A stretch of DNA of 64,000 nucleotides from Lachnospiraceae bacterium UBA3632 (GTDB lineage: Bacteria > Bacillota > Clostridia > Lachnospirales > Lachnospiraceae). Positions 1-9,323 of the stretch are shown in pieces; position 1 is the first letter of the stretch; each line of letters starts with the position of its first letter. The stretch spans positions 2,598 to 66,597 of the forward strand of contig DFKZ01000078.1 in NCBI GenBank assembly GCA_002373975.1, given 5' to 3'. The notes under the pieces are model-generated. The model had not been told where the DNA came from. It made no database searches and saw only the letters and a list, made by a program, of their open reading frames with translations. The position numbers and the translations under genes are program-made.

Positions 1-452
1 GTATTGTTCTCACAGATATAGACATAATCCATATCATCGGTGATAGGAAGATCGGAGCAATCAGGGATATATGAGAAAGTTTTGTCTGCGGATGATGCAA
101 GCTCAACTGCCTCACCATAGATCTTGGCTTCCTGATAAGCCTTCTTTGCCCACTGACCGGTAAGGATGTAACCAGCTTTCTTGTTCTTCATAAGGTTCAT
201 GGGAACCTGGGCAAAGAAAAGTGAAGCTCCGCCCTGAAGGAAAAGAACTTTGTAATTATCGGGAATGTTCATGAGTTCTCTTAAATCCTTCTCAGCCTCT
301 TTTATGATGGCATCATAGGTTTTAGATCGATGACTCATCTCCATTACCGACTGACCGCTTCCGCGGTAATCAAGCATTTCTTCTGCTGCTTCTTTGAGCA
401 CTTCCTCGGGAAGCATTGCAGGCCCGGCTGAAAAATTGTAAACTCTGGACAT
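1..452 (-). CDS. serC: Phosphoserine aminotransferase, 3' end cut by window edge
   Basis: PLP-dependent enzyme of serine biosynthesis that converts 3-phosphohydroxypyruvate and glutamate to phosphoserine and 2-oxoglutarate in the cytosol. The first 150 codons are visible. They begin MSRVYNFSAGPAMLPEEV, the typical SerC N-terminus, followed by the MSHRS motif and the FLQGGAS segment that binds the cofactor phosphate. The remaining C-terminal part lies to the left of the window. The ATG at 452 is preceded by a perfect AAGGAGG (461-467 on the plus strand), which fixes the start. A sigma-A-like promoter and an inverted repeat lie directly upstream. The call is secure from the N-terminal signature alone. 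Confidence 0.95.
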   Translation of the reverse strand, partial: MSRVYNFSAGPAMLPEEVLKEAAEEMLDYRGSGQSVMEMSHRSKTYDAIIKEAEKDLRELMNIPDNYKVLFLQGGASLFFAQVPMNLMKNKKAGYILTGQWAKKAYQEAKIYGEAVELASSADKTFSYIPDCSDLPITDDMDYVYICENN

Positions 453-499
453 TGGGTAATCCTCCTTAATATTTGTTGCCCTATGGGCATATTAACATT

Positions 500-528
500 A
501 GAATAGTCGCATATTATTCATCAGTCAA
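500..528 (-). promoter_or_regulatory. Putative sigma-A promoter of serC
   Basis: Read on the minus strand, TTGACT (528-523) and TATTCT (505-500) are separated by exactly 17 bases and stand about 50 bases upstream of the serC ATG. The -35 hexamer overlaps the right end of one arm of an inverted repeat (514-524/546-556). Promoter assignment is by consensus only. Confidence 0.55.
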
Positions 529-556
529 CGTTATAAATTCCAAATCTGATGAATAA
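514..556. promoter_or_regulatory. 11-bp inverted repeat overlapping the serC promoter
   Basis: TTATTCATCAG (514-524) and CTGATGAATAA (546-556) are perfect inverted repeats separated by 21 bases. One arm overlaps the -35 hexamer of the putative serC promoter. That geometry fits an operator for a dimeric repressor. A hairpin at the end of the ilvB transcript is unlikely, because it lies upstream of serC and lacks a following T-run. Function is inference. Confidence 0.4.
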
Positions 557-580
557 ATATACATTTTTTTGTAAATTTTT

Positions 581-2266
581 TTAACTCTCCTTTGAAGCAA
601 GGTCGTCTCCGTCAAATACTTCGCTTATGGGAGCACCTGCGGGAACCATGGGGAATACTTTGTCATCCTTGGGTATGACAACCTCGATAAGAGCAGGCTT
701 TCTAAGTGCTATGGCCTTCTTTATGGTCTCTTCTGCCTGTGACATATCCGTTATCTTAAATGCTGCGCATCCAAGGCCTTCAGCCACTTTGCAGTAATCA
801 ACAGCATCTTCAAGCACTGTCTGGGAATAACGCTTTCCGTAGAAAAGTGTCTGCCACTGACGTACCATTCCAAGCACTCCGTTGTTGATAACCACTTCTA
901 TGATGGGAATATTATATCTGGAGGCGGTGGCAAGCTCGTTCATATTCATTCTGAAGCATCCGTCACCCGCTATATTAATACAGATATCATCGGGTCTTCC
1001 GACCTGTGCTCCTATGCAGGCTCCGAGTCCGTATCCCATTGTACCCAGGCCGCCGGAAGAGATAAATGTGCGAGGTTTTGTATAAGTATAATACTGAGCC
1101 GCCCACATCTGATGCTGGCCTACATCTGTGGTGATGATCGCCTTGCCTTCCGTTACTTTATCGAGAGTCTCTATGATATAAGGGCAGGAAAGCTGGCTCT
1201 TATCGTATTTTAAGGGATATTTAGCCTTTAATTCCTCGATCTTACTCATCCATTCGGGGTGATCCTGCTTGGGGATAAGTGCATTTAATTCCTGAAGTGT
1301 AGTCTTTAGATCTCCCACAAGTGAAGCATCTACCCTGATATTCTTATTAACCTCTGCCGCATCGATGTCGATATGTACGATCTTTGCACCTGATGCAAAT
1401 TTGGATGGATTGCCGATAACTCTGTCGGAGAATCTTGCCCCAAGAGCCACCAAAAGGTCGCAATCCGATACACCCAGATTAGATGTCTTGGTGCCATGCA
1501 TACCGATCATACCGGTGTATCTGTGGGACTTTCCGTCAAAAGCTCCCTTACCCATAAGTGTGTCGCACACAGGGCAGTCAAGCAGTTCCGCAAGCTGTGC
1601 CACTTCTTCCGAAGCTTCGGAAATGATGGCTCCGCCGCCCACATAAATATAGGGCTTATGAGCTTTACAGAGGAGCTGAACCACATTTTCAAGCTCCTGC
1701 CTGGTATATTTCTTTATTCTCTCACCGTTATTGTTTATTACCTTAGGCTCAAATTCGGTAACCGCAGCGGTAACATCTTTAGTTATGTCAACCAATACCG
1801 GACCCGGTCTGTCGCTTGTAGCTATCTTAAATGCACGTCTTAAGGTATCAGCCAGATTATCAATGCTCTTAACGATAAAGCTGTGTTTTGTAATAGGCAT
1901 TACAACACCGGCAATATCGACCTCCTGGAAGGAATCCTTGCCGAGAGCAGGCAGATTAACATTTGCTGTTATTGCCACAACCGGAATTGAATCCATATAA
2001 GCTGTAGCAATACCGGTAACAAGGTTGGTTGCACCGGGGCCTGATGTAGCCAGACATACGCCAACCTTACCCGTAGCTCTTGCATAACCGTCGGCAGCAT
2101 GTGCAGCACCCTGCTCATGGCTTGTAAGGATATGTCTTATCTCATCGCTGTGTTTGTATAGAGCATCATATACATTAAGTATAGTTCCTCCGGGATAACC
2201 GAATACAGTATCCACACCCTGCTCCTTGAGACATTCAATTACGATTTCTGAACCATTTAATTGCAT
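581..2266 (-). CDS. ilvB: Acetolactate synthase large (catalytic) subunit
   Basis: TPP-, FAD- and Mg-dependent enzyme that starts valine/leucine and isoleucine synthesis by condensing pyruvate with pyruvate or 2-oxobutyrate. The 561 residues have the usual family length and three-domain order. The N-terminal TPP pyrimidine domain begins at MQLNGSEIVIECLKEQGVD with the catalytic Glu in LTSHEQGAAHAADGYAR. The central domain binds FAD. The C-terminal domain carries the GDGCFRMNMNEL...NN pyrophosphate motif. The frame is open upstream to 2371, but that extension runs into a palindromic element. The ATG at 2266, with TTGAGG just upstream, gives the family N-terminus. No ilvN regulatory subunit gene is adjacent. 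It lies downstream of ilvD on the same strand, with element A (2307-2459) in the gap. Confidence 0.95.
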   Translation of the reverse strand: MQLNGSEIVIECLKEQGVDTVFGYPGGTILNVYDALYKHSDEIRHILTSHEQGAAHAADGYARATGKVGVCLATSGPGATNLVTGIATAYMDSIPVVAITANVNLPALGKDSFQEVDIAGVVMPITKHSFIVKSIDNLADTLRRAFKIATSDRPGPVLVDITKDVTAAVTEFEPKVINNNGERIKKYTRQELENVVQLLCKAHKPYIYVGGGAIISEASEEVAQLAELLDCPVCDTLMGKGAFDGKSHRYTGMIGMHGTKTSNLGVSDCDLLVALGARFSDRVIGNPSKFASGAKIVHIDIDAAEVNKNIRVDASLVGDLKTTLQELNALIPKQDHPEWMSKIEELKAKYPLKYDKSQLSCPYIIETLDKVTEGKAIITTDVGQHQMWAAQYYTYTKPRTFISSGGLGTMGYGLGACIGAQVGRPDDICINIAGDGCFRMNMNELATASRYNIPIIEVVINNGVLGMVRQWQTLFYGKRYSQTVLEDAVDYCKVAEGLGCAAFKITDMSQAEETIKKAIALRKPALIEVVIPKDDKVFPMVPAGAPISEVFDGDDLASKES

Positions 2267-2306
2267 TATTAACCTCAAATCATTTGTAAATTTATATTTG
2301 TACACA

Positions 2307-2459
2307 GATTTCTTTACATGTGTGCTATGTAATCCGGCAATGTGTCCGAGGCCGGCACTTAGCGAAAACAAGCGAAACGATGTTTGAGCTTAGTACCGCT
2401 GCTTCGAGGACCCATAGCCGAGAGGCGGTGCCGGATACATACACACATGTACAGAAATC
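2307..2459 (-). ncRNA. Structured palindromic element, copy A (ilvD-ilvB gap)
   Basis: One of three related elements in the window. The outer arms 2307-2338 and 2430-2459 pair almost end to end (about 28 pairs, with single-base bulges). Box 1, CAATGTGTCCGAGGCCGG, lies at 2338-2355 on the plus strand. Box 2, GCTGCTTCGAGGACCCATAG, lies at 2398-2417. Between them is a small variable hairpin. The strand is given as that of the flanking genes, since all copies have the same orientation relative to the downstream gene. It ends 40 bases before the ilvB start. No terminator-like T-run follows it. Structure is well supported by comparison of copies; function and the transcribed strand are not established. 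Confidence 0.6.
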
Positions 2460-2471
2460 GTCACTCAGTAA

Positions 2472-4136
2472 TTATTTAATCTCTAATACCGCACCCCTGT
2501 TACCGCTTGTAACCAGCTCGCGATAACGTGCAAGATATCCGGTAACTTCTCCCTTATCAATAGGCTTCCACTCAGCTTTTCTCTTTGCCAGTTCTTCATC
2601 GGAAACCTTAAGGTCAAGCTTCATCTCGGGTATGTTGATAGAGATTATATCACCCTCTTTTACAAGAGCAATAGGGCCGCCAACTGCGGCCTCGGGCGAA
2701 ACATGTCCGATGGATGCTCCTCTTGATGCTCCGGAAAATCTTCCGTCAGTGATAAGTGCTACGGATGATCCAAGTCCCATTCCGGCTATAGCTGAAGTGG
2801 GATTAAGCATCTCTCTCATACCGGGGCCGCCCTTAGGACCTTCATAACGGATAACAACCACATCTCCGGCTACGATCTTTCCGCCCTTTATGGCGGCTAT
2901 TGCATCTTCTTCGCTGTCAAACACTCTTGCGGGGCCTTCATGAACCATCATCTCGGGAACAACAGCGCTTCTTTTTACTACCGATCCGTCGGGAGCAAGA
3001 TTTCCCTTGAGAACGGCAAGTCCGCCGGTCTTGGAATAGGGATTATCCACAGGCCTTATTACCTCAGGATTAAGGTTAACCGCATTTTTGATATTCTCTC
3101 CCACAGTCTTTCCTGTAACAGTCATGCAGTCCAGATTAAGAAGTCCAAGATCTGCAAGTTCCTTCATTACGGCATATACGCCGCCTGCCTCGTTAAGGTC
3201 CTCCATGTAGGTAGGTCCCGCAGGTGCAAGATGGCAAAGATTAGGAGTCTTTTCGCTGATAGGATTAGCAAATGATATATCAAAATCGAATCCTATCTCG
3301 TGTGCGATCGCAGGAAGATGCAGCATGGAGTTGGTGGAGCATCCGAGAGCCATATCGACAGTAAGTGCATTAAGTATGGCTTCCTTTGTCATTATATCTC
3401 TCGGTCTGATATTCTTTTCGAGCATTTCCATTACTTTCATTCCCGCATGCTTAGCAAGCTTAAGCCTTTCGGAATAAACTGCAGGTATTGTTCCGTTTCC
3501 GCGAAGTCCCATTCCGAGAGCCTCTGTCAGGCAGTTCATGGAGTTTGCAGTATACATTCCTGAGCATGATCCGCAGGTAGGGCATACCTTCTGCTCAAAT
3601 TCACATACATCCTCTTCTGTCATTGTGCCGGCAGCATGAGCTCCTACAGCTTCAAACATTGAAGAAAGGCTTCTTTTCTGGCCTTTTACATGTCCTGCAA
3701 GCATGGGACCGCCGGATACAAATACTGTAGGAATGTTTATTCTGGCAGCTGCCATAAGAAGTCCGGGGACGTTCTTATCACAGTTTGGAACCATTACGAG
3801 TCCGTCAAACTGATGAGCCAGCGCCATACACTCAGTTGAATCGGCGATAAGGTCTCTGGTCACGAGGGAGTACTTCATTCCAACGTGTCCCATCGCAATA
3901 CCGTCACATACGGCAATCGCAGGAAATACAACGGGTACTCCGCCGGCCTCTGCAACCCCCAGTTTAACGGCATTTACGATCTTATCGATATTCATATGAC
4001 CGGGTACGATCTCATTATATGAGCTTACGATACCGATCATCGGCTTTTTCATTTCCTCTTCGGTAAATCCGAGAGCATTAAACAAGGATCTGTGCGGAGC
4101 ATGTTCTACACCTGTTTTAACATTATCACTTCTCAT
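2472..4136 (-). CDS. ilvD: Dihydroxy-acid dehydratase
   Basis: Fe-S dehydratase that turns 2,3-dihydroxy-isovalerate or -methylvalerate into the 2-oxo acids of valine and isoleucine synthesis. The 554 residues match the family length. Cluster-binding and active-site signatures are present: [27 protein letters not shown], and in the C-terminal half [11 protein letters not shown] and GHVSPEA. The ATG at 4136, opening [18 protein letters not shown], is chosen because GAGGAG lies 5-10 bases upstream. An earlier in-frame start at 4169 has no better ribosome site. It lies 74 bp downstream of leuB and upstream of ilvB, so the three form a branched-chain biosynthesis unit. Confidence 0.96.
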   Translation of the reverse strand: MRSDNVKTGVEHAPHRSLFNALGFTEEEMKKPMIGIVSSYNEIVPGHMNIDKIVNAVKLGVAEAGGVPVVFPAIAVCDGIAMGHVGMKYSLVTRDLIADSTECMALAHQFDGLVMVPNCDKNVPGLLMAAARINIPTVFVSGGPMLAGHVKGQKRSLSSMFEAVGAHAAGTMTEEDVCEFEQKVCPTCGSCSGMYTANSMNCLTEALGMGLRGNGTIPAVYSERLKLAKHAGMKVMEMLEKNIRPRDIMTKEAILNALTVDMALGCSTNSMLHLPAIAHEIGFDFDISFANPISEKTPNLCHLAPAGPTYMEDLNEAGGVYAVMKELADLGLLNLDCMTVTGKTVGENIKNAVNLNPEVIRPVDNPYSKTGGLAVLKGNLAPDGSVVKRSAVVPEMMVHEGPARVFDSEEDAIAAIKGGKIVAGDVVVIRYEGPKGGPGMREMLNPTSAIAGMGLGSSVALITDGRFSGASRGASIGHVSPEAAVGGPIALVKEGDIISINIPEMKLDLKVSDEELAKRKAEWKPIDKGEVTGYLARYRELVTSGNRGAVLEIK

Positions 4137-4210
4137 GGTTTTCTCCTCGTAATATATTTTATATAACAAGCTGATTTGCTAGACCTCGCGGTCATTCGGT
4201 TATCTCCGGG

Positions 4211-5293
4211 TTATATTCTCTCGCAGATAAGATCTCCCATCTTAGTGCAACCCACCTTGGTGGTTCCCTCGGAATAAATATCTCCTGTACGATATCCGTC
4301 TTTAAGCACCTGCTTTACCGCAGCTTCGATCTCGTCAGCTTCCTTATCAAGATCAAATGTGTATCTGAGCATCATTGCCGCGCTGAGTATGGTCGCGATG
4401 GGATTTGCTATATCCTGTCCTGCGATATCGGGTGCCGAACCGTGGCTGGGCTCATAAAGTCCGAATTTAGTATCATTAAGGCTGGCGCTTGAAAGCATTC
4501 CTATGGATCCTGTAACCATGCTGGCCTCGTCCGAAAGAATATCCCCGAACATGTTCTCGGTAAGGATAACATCGAACTGTGCGGGATCCTTTACCAGCTG
4601 CATCGCACAGTTATCTACAAGCATGTGTTCAACTTCCACATCGGGATAATCGGCAGCCACTTCATTTACGACCTTTCTCCAAAGCCTTGATGAATCAAGC
4701 ACATTGGCTTTATCAACGGAAGTTACCTTCTTTCTGCGCTTTCTGGCAATATCAAATCCTTTGATCGCGATCCTTCTGATCTCTGATTCGGAATATGTAA
4801 GCGTATCAATAGCCTTGAGTTCACCGTTTTCTTCTACGGTCTTTCTTTCTCCGAAGTAAAGACCTCCCGTAAGCTCACGCATTATCAGCATATCGAACCC
4901 TGCCGCACTGATCTCCTTCTTTAACGGGCATGCATCCGCGAGTTCTTCATAGAGATACGCAGGTCTGAGATTTGCAAACAATCCAAGCGCCTTTCTGATC
5001 TTAAGAAGACCTGCTTCGGGTCTTTTTTCAGGAGGAAGCTTGTACCAGGGTGATGTGGATGTATTACCGCCGATAGAGCCCATAAGCACAGCATCTGCGG
5101 CTTTTGCCGTCTCGATGGTTTCATCCGTAAGAGGGACGCAGTACTTGTCGATGGAAGCTCCACCCATAAGCACATCGGTATACTTAATGGTATGACCGTT
5201 CTTTTCACATACTTTATCAAGTACCTTCTTTGCTTGAGCTACGATCTCGGGACCGATCCCGTCGCCGGGAATGCATGTAATATTCAGTGTCAT
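4211..5293 (-). CDS. leuB: 3-isopropylmalate dehydrogenase
   Basis: NAD-dependent oxidative decarboxylase giving 2-oxoisocaproate, the last dehydrogenase step of leucine synthesis. The 360 residues begin [14 protein letters not shown], the standard N-terminus. They contain the substrate-binding [10 protein letters not shown] loop, the [14 protein letters not shown] segment, the metal-binding DNCAMQLV and LSDEASM aspartates, and the NAD-binding [16 protein letters not shown] signature. AAGGAAGG precedes the ATG. First gene of the leuB-ilvD-ilvB run. A strong hairpin (5326-5346) separates it from yajC and lies only about 33 bases upstream of its start. leuA and leuCD are not in the window. Confidence 0.96.
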   Translation of the reverse strand: MTLNITCIPGDGIGPEIVAQAKKVLDKVCEKNGHTIKYTDVLMGGASIDKYCVPLTDETIETAKAADAVLMGSIGGNTSTSPWYKLPPEKRPEAGLLKIRKALGLFANLRPAYLYEELADACPLKKEISAAGFDMLIMRELTGGLYFGERKTVEENGELKAIDTLTYSESEIRRIAIKGFDIARKRRKKVTSVDKANVLDSSRLWRKVVNEVAADYPDVEVEHMLVDNCAMQLVKDPAQFDVILTENMFGDILSDEASMVTGSIGMLSSASLNDTKFGLYEPSHGSAPDIAGQDIANPIATILSAAMMLRYTFDLDKEADEIEAAVKQVLKDGYRTGDIYSEGTTKVGCTKMGDLICERI

Positions 5294-5325
5294 TGCTTTT
5301 GACCTTCCTTTTAGGTATACAAAAC

Positions 5326-5346
5326 GGGACAGCGCGAGGCTGTCCC
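5326..5346 (-). terminator. Hairpin between yajC and leuB
   Basis: GGGACAGC (5326-5333) and GCTGTCCC (5339-5346) form a perfect 8-bp stem with a 5-base loop. Read on the minus strand, it is followed by GTTTTGT. It lies after the yajC stop and ends 33 bases before the leuB start. It can act as the yajC terminator or as an attenuator-like hairpin for leuB. The T-run is short, so strength is uncertain. Confidence 0.5.
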
Positions 5347-5362
5347 ATAATAAACAAACAGA

Positions 5363-5725
5363 TTATTTAGATTCAGCTCCGGTATTACTATCCGCTTTCT
5401 CAACCTTGCTGATGGCGCTCTTGTCCATAGGAATGCGGCAGTTACGATTGTTTCCAAACTCAACGATGACTGTATCATCGGAAATATCGATAATAATACC
5501 ATAGAAGCCCGATGTGGTGAGTACGCAGTCGCCTACTGCCATCTCGTTAAGCATTTCCTTAACACGCTTCTGCTCTTTCTTCTGAGGTCTCATGAAGAAA
5601 AACCACATTGCAAAGATGATAACCGCATAGATAGCTATCATACCGATCATGCTGCCCCAGTTTCTTCCGGTGGGAGCCTCCTCCGCAGCAGTTGCAGCAG
5701 CATCCAAAAGCATCATATAATTCAT
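5363..5725 (-). CDS. yajC: Preprotein translocase accessory subunit YajC
   Basis: Small single-pass membrane protein of the Sec holo-translocon (SecDF-YajC). The 120 residues have an N-terminal alanine-rich stretch, one hydrophobic helix at about 24-45 ending in FFFMRPQKKEQKR, and a compact cytosolic domain with the family motif GDCVLTTSGFYGIIIDI. The C-terminus is a short charged tail. GGAGGAG lies about 10 bases upstream of the ATG. It has its own promoter (5786-5814) and sits between tgt and leuB. The tgt-yajC order is common in bacteria, which supports the call; secD/secF do not follow here. Confidence 0.93.
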   Translation of the reverse strand: MNYMMLLDAAATAAEEAPTGRNWGSMIGMIAIYAVIIFAMWFFFMRPQKKEQKRVKEMLNEMAVGDCVLTTSGFYGIIIDISDDTVIVEFGNNRNCRIPMDKSAISKVEKADSNTGAESK

Positions 5726-5785
5726 AATACAGTAACTCCTCCAAAGATCTTTTAGTAATTTACAGTACTAAATCGCACTTATCTT

Positions 5786-5814
5786 ATAATACACAAAAGT
5801 TATCATCCATTCAA
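5786..5814 (-). promoter_or_regulatory. Putative sigma-A promoter of yajC
   Basis: On the minus strand TTGAAT (5814-5809) and TATTAT (5791-5786) are 17 bases apart, about 60 bases upstream of the yajC ATG in the AT-rich tgt-yajC gap. Four or five of six positions match consensus in each hexamer. Confidence 0.6.
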
Positions 5815-5833
5815 GCACTTTAGAATATTTTTA

Positions 5834-6979
5834 TTATTTTCCTTCTCCGGCATTCATATCCTCAAGGGCTTTCTTTTTAAACTCCGCAAATCTGCCCTCA
5901 TCAAGCGCGTTTCTGATATCTTCCATAAGATGATTGTAGTAATACAGGTTATGAAGCACGCAAAGCCTGAGTCCCAGCATCTCTCCTGCCACGTGAAGGT
6001 GCCTTATATACGCTCTTGAATATCTTCTGCATGCCGGGCAGCCACAGCCTTCCTCGATAGGTCTGTCATCATCGGCGTATTTGGCATTCTTGATGTTTAT
6101 CTTGCCAAAGCGGGTATATACATGTCCGTGACGACCGTTCCTGGCAGGATATACGCAGTCAAAGAAATCTATTCCCCTGTCTACGCCCTCGATAATATTT
6201 GCAGGTGTTCCGACTCCCATCAGATATGTGGGCTTATTCTGGGGAAGATAGGGAACCACTTCATCAAGGATATGATACATCTCCTCATGAGTTTCTCCGA
6301 CAGCCAGACCGCCGACAGCGTATCCGTCAAGATCCATCTCGGAGATCCTCTTGGCATGCTCTATCCTGATATCAGGGAATATAGCTCCCTGATTGATCCC
6401 GAATAACATCTGATCGGGATTTACCGCATCGGGCATTTTATTTAATTCATCAAGCTTTCGTTTGCATCTTTCGAGCCATCTGGTGGTTCTGTCAACAGAG
6501 GGCTGTACATAGCTTCTGTCAGCTTTGGAGGGAGGGCACTCATCAAATGCCATAGCAATAGTGGAGCCGAGATTCGACTGAATCTGCATGCTTTCCTCGG
6601 GTCCCATGAATATCAGTCTTCCGTCAACATGGGAGTGAAAGGTAACGCCCTCTTCCTTTATTTTCCTTAATCCGGCAAGTGAGAAAACCTGAAATCCGCC
6701 TGAATCGGTAAGGATCGGTCTCTCCCAGCTCATGAACTTATGTAAACCACCGAGCTTTTTTACAAGCTCATCTCCCGGTCTTACATGCAAGTGGTAGGTA
6801 TTTGATAATTCTACCTGGCAGCCGATTTCTTCCAGATCCTGCGTGGATACGGCGCCCTTGATGGCTCCGACGGTGCCTACATTCATAAACAGCGGAGTCT
6901 GAACAGTTCCGTGAACCGTCCTAAACTCCGCGCGCTTAGCTCTTCCTTCTGTCTTTTTCAGTATATATTCATTCTTCAA
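5834..6979 (-). CDS. tgt: tRNA-guanine (queuine) transglycosylase
   Basis: Exchanges guanine 34 for the queuosine precursor preQ1 in GUN-anticodon tRNAs. The 381 residues match bacterial Tgt. Visible motifs include LSNTYHLHVRPGDELV, the active-site loop ILTDSGGFQVFSL with its catalytic Asp, the second Asp in FFDCVYPARNGRHGHVYT, and the zinc site CGCPAC...H. Translation probably begins at TTG (6979), since the nearby ATG is out of frame and GGGAAG lies 6 bases upstream. The start overlaps the stop of the VanY-like gene by 11 bases, so the two are translationally coupled. Confidence 0.96.
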   Translation of the reverse strand: MKNEYILKKTEGRAKRAEFRTVHGTVQTPLFMNVGTVGAIKGAVSTQDLEEIGCQVELSNTYHLHVRPGDELVKKLGGLHKFMSWERPILTDSGGFQVFSLAGLRKIKEEGVTFHSHVDGRLIFMGPEESMQIQSNLGSTIAMAFDECPPSKADRSYVQPSVDRTTRWLERCKRKLDELNKMPDAVNPDQMLFGINQGAIFPDIRIEHAKRISEMDLDGYAVGGLAVGETHEEMYHILDEVVPYLPQNKPTYLMGVGTPANIIEGVDRGIDFFDCVYPARNGRHGHVYTRFGKINIKNAKYADDDRPIEEGCGCPACRRYSRAYIRHLHVAGEMLGLRLCVLHNLYYYNHLMEDIRNALDEGRFAEFKKKALEDMNAGEGK

Positions 6980-8123
6980 GATATACTTCCCAAAATTCCT
7001 CTAATGTAAGATTTTCTTTATACATTACACTCGCAGCTTCTACCCCGACATATCTGAAATGCCACGGTTCAAACTCGATTGTCGTTATATACTCTTTATC
7101 CTTGGGATATCTGAGTATAAATCCATAATAATGAGCATTTGCTTCGAGCCACTGTCCGCCTCTGGTATTAGCGAAACCGTCATTCAGAGCGTGGTAATCG
7201 TCACTCAATATATCAAAGCACAATCCGGCTTCATGTTCACTGGCTCCCGGTATAGTAACAGCCTGTCCTGCCAGTTTGTACGCTTCCAGATAGGTCATGC
7301 CTGTGTTCATAAACTTGGTGATCTTGTTATCATAGAGCATGATCTGTGTAGTGTGCATCCTGTAAGGGCTTGCTATAGAAAGATTAACGCCGTCTTCCCT
7401 TGCTGCCGCAAGCATGGCCACCAGATCTGGGATCACCCTTTTATCGCAGGAATTATATCCGCCTATGGATCCAAGAGGAAATTCATAATCATCGGGGATG
7501 AAATGAGACTTGTTGATAAGTCTGAGGCGCCAATCCTCGGGATCGAACTCATAATCGTCATAGTCCTGAGTATAGTCTCTCTGAAGCAGATCCTCCTCTG
7601 TTTCATCCACATTCTCAAGGTATTCTTTAATGATATCATCCGCGAAGGACTCTTCCGCAGAACCCTCATCGTTAGAAGGGTCCTCGGCAAAATACATATC
7701 CTCTTTAGAGAAATCACCGGATTCGCTTACTTCAATATCGACATCGCCCTCATCATAAAGCTGTTCGGATTCATCAATGCTCTGATCAATATGTTGATCA
7801 TCCTGTATTTCATATTCTGAGGGCTGCTGAGCTATATTATCTGCCACTGAAACAGGACTGTCATTTATATCAAAATCAATAGCCCAGTCCTCACCGTCGC
7901 CTTCCATGTTACCGAAGGCAATGATACTGCTGAATGCGGGGATCAGAAGCAGAACCATAAATGCCACACCAAATTTCTTGACATTTTTGCCGAAGAACTT
8001 TCCAATACCCCATACAGCTGCGAAAAAGCCACTGGCGGGAAGCGAGATCAGTTTGCATATAAAATTTTTCTTGCCAAAGCTTTTAAGACTAAGGCGGATC
8101 TTTTCCTGCCTTGTAAGTTGCAT
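6969..8123 (-). CDS. Membrane-anchored VanY-type D,D-carboxypeptidase (peptidase M15B)
   Basis: Probable zinc D-alanyl-D-alanine carboxypeptidase acting on peptidoglycan outside the membrane. Residues 1-50 are basic and cytosolic. A transmembrane helix spans about 51-71. Residues 72-195 are a strikingly acidic, low-complexity linker. The M15B domain occupies about 205-380. Zinc ligands are visible as His297 and Asp304 in SEHEAGLCFDIL and His355 in EPWHFRYVG, with Glu352 placed as the catalytic base. It is longer than a typical VanY because of the linker. No strong ribosome site precedes the ATG, but the gene starts 17 bases after the upstream gene's stop, so it is likely co-transcribed. Substrate is inferred from the family. 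Confidence 0.88.
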   Translation of the reverse strand: MQLTRQEKIRLSLKSFGKKNFICKLISLPASGFFAAVWGIGKFFGKNVKKFGVAFMVLLLIPAFSSIIAFGNMEGDGEDWAIDFDINDSPVSVADNIAQQPSEYEIQDDQHIDQSIDESEQLYDEGDVDIEVSESGDFSKEDMYFAEDPSNDEGSAEESFADDIIKEYLENVDETEEDLLQRDYTQDYDDYEFDPEDWRLRLINKSHFIPDDYEFPLGSIGGYNSCDKRVIPDLVAMLAAAREDGVNLSIASPYRMHTTQIMLYDNKITKFMNTGMTYLEAYKLAGQAVTIPGASEHEAGLCFDILSDDYHALNDGFANTRGGQWLEANAHYYGFILRYPKDKEYITTIEFEPWHFRYVGVEAASVMYKENLTLEEFWEVYLEE

Positions 8124-8140
8124 TATCTATTACCAGAAAA

Positions 8141-9190
8141 CTATTTGATGCGGTGGAACAGGATACAGTTCGGTGTATGTACACTCATGGGCTTTCCGTT
8201 CATTATGAGCGTATGATGCTCAAGGTCAACCTTAAAGAATGTCATCGAATCCGTCTCATGATTGAGGGATACCAGGAACTTATTGCCGGGAAAGATTTCG
8301 GCATCCTTGGGGTATTCACCTGCTATAGGAAGAATGAAATTCTTTTTCAGCTTACCTGTTTTTTCATCAACATCATATACCGCAACGGAATTATCACCCG
8401 CAATGGATGTGAGCAGGTATTTGTAATCCGATGAAAAGCTAAATGCGCTGGCAGCATTGATCCCGGATTCCCAAGGCACTATGATCTGGGTCTGTATCTT
8501 ATTAAAGAATGGCATATCGTTCCTGCACTCGTATTCATACACATCTATATAGCATTTCTGCTCATGAAGGATATATATGATCCTGCCGTCCTTGGATATC
8601 TTGATATGACGGGGTGCTGACTCCAGCTCGCTTCTTAAAATATCAACAAGCTTTACTTTTCCGCTCATTGTATCAAGAGCATAAATATTTACATGATCCA
8701 TTCCCTGATCGGCAACCATAAGAAACTTATTATCATGAGTCATGCGGGCGCAGTTGATATGAGGCCTGAAATTACGGTTTGCTGCACTTCCCATGCCCTT
8801 ATGATAGATCTCATCGGTGATCTTGTTTATTGATCCGTCCTTATTAAGGGAAAGGATCGTAAGCTTTCCGTCGTGGTATCCGGCCACAAACAGGTATCTG
8901 TCCGTATAGTCGGTGGCCACATAGCAGCCTCTCATTCCGTTAATTGATGCCCAGTTGATGAATTCGAGGGTACCGTCCTTCTTGATCTTAAATGACTCAA
9001 CGCCTGTATCTGTTATGGAATAGAGGTATTTGCGGTTATGGGACTCGCACAGGTATGAAGAGTTGGTTATCTCTATCTTGTCTTTTTCGTAAAATCTGCC
9101 TTCATTCATGTCCACGTCGTAAATGCGGATACCGTGGCGATGTCCTGTAGTATATGATGATACGTAAGCAATGTATTTTTCTTCTGCCAT
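8141..9190 (-). CDS. Beta-propeller protein, 6-phosphogluconolactonase (lactonase) family
   Basis: Seven-bladed propeller of the YbhE/lactonase family. It shows repeated blades ending in patterns such as DRYLFVAGYHDGKLTILSL, NKFLMVADQGMDHVNIYAL and YKYLLTSIAGDNSVAVYDV. The conserved PRHIKISKDGRIIYILHE and HINCARMTHDN segments fit this family better than generic WD40 proteins. No signal peptide is present, so it is cytosolic. I prefer the ATG at 9190 (MAEEKYIAYVSSYTTG) over a GTG at 9199, because AAAGGA sits 10 bases upstream of the ATG. It heads a run with the VanY-like gene and tgt and is divergent from aroC. Family members hydrolyse 6-phosphogluconolactone, but many have unknown substrates. 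Confidence 0.82.
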   Translation of the reverse strand: MAEEKYIAYVSSYTTGHRHGIRIYDVDMNEGRFYEKDKIEITNSSYLCESHNRKYLYSITDTGVESFKIKKDGTLEFINWASINGMRGCYVATDYTDRYLFVAGYHDGKLTILSLNKDGSINKITDEIYHKGMGSAANRNFRPHINCARMTHDNKFLMVADQGMDHVNIYALDTMSGKVKLVDILRSELESAPRHIKISKDGRIIYILHEQKCYIDVYEYECRNDMPFFNKIQTQIIVPWESGINAASAFSFSSDYKYLLTSIAGDNSVAVYDVDEKTGKLKKNFILPIAGEYPKDAEIFPGNKFLVSLNHETDSMTFFKVDLEHHTLIMNGKPMSVHTPNCILFHRIK

Positions 9191-9323
9191 AATTATCACA
9201 TCCTTTGTGAAATCTATAGATACAGAGTTATATTACCACATTCCGGCTATAATAAAAAGAATATTTTAATATAATCGATGTTTTGATATAATAACTATCA
9301 GTGTGCAAATGTAACTAAGTTAC

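Noticed and set aside
2267..2371. Upstream extension of ilvB to 2371
   Set aside because: The extra 35 codons are not IlvB-like and overlap the structured element; the ATG at 2266 has a ribosome site and the family N-terminus.
2307..2459. Element family as integron attC sites or a transposon end
   Set aside because: No RYYYAAC/GTTRRRY core sites, no integrase or transposase gene, and no target-site duplication flanks the copies. The arms differ between copies, unlike a recent mobile element.
7059..7820. 253-codon open frame on the plus strand
   Set aside because: It lies opposite the VanY-like gene and arises from its acidic, low-stop linker codons; no ribosome site or domain.
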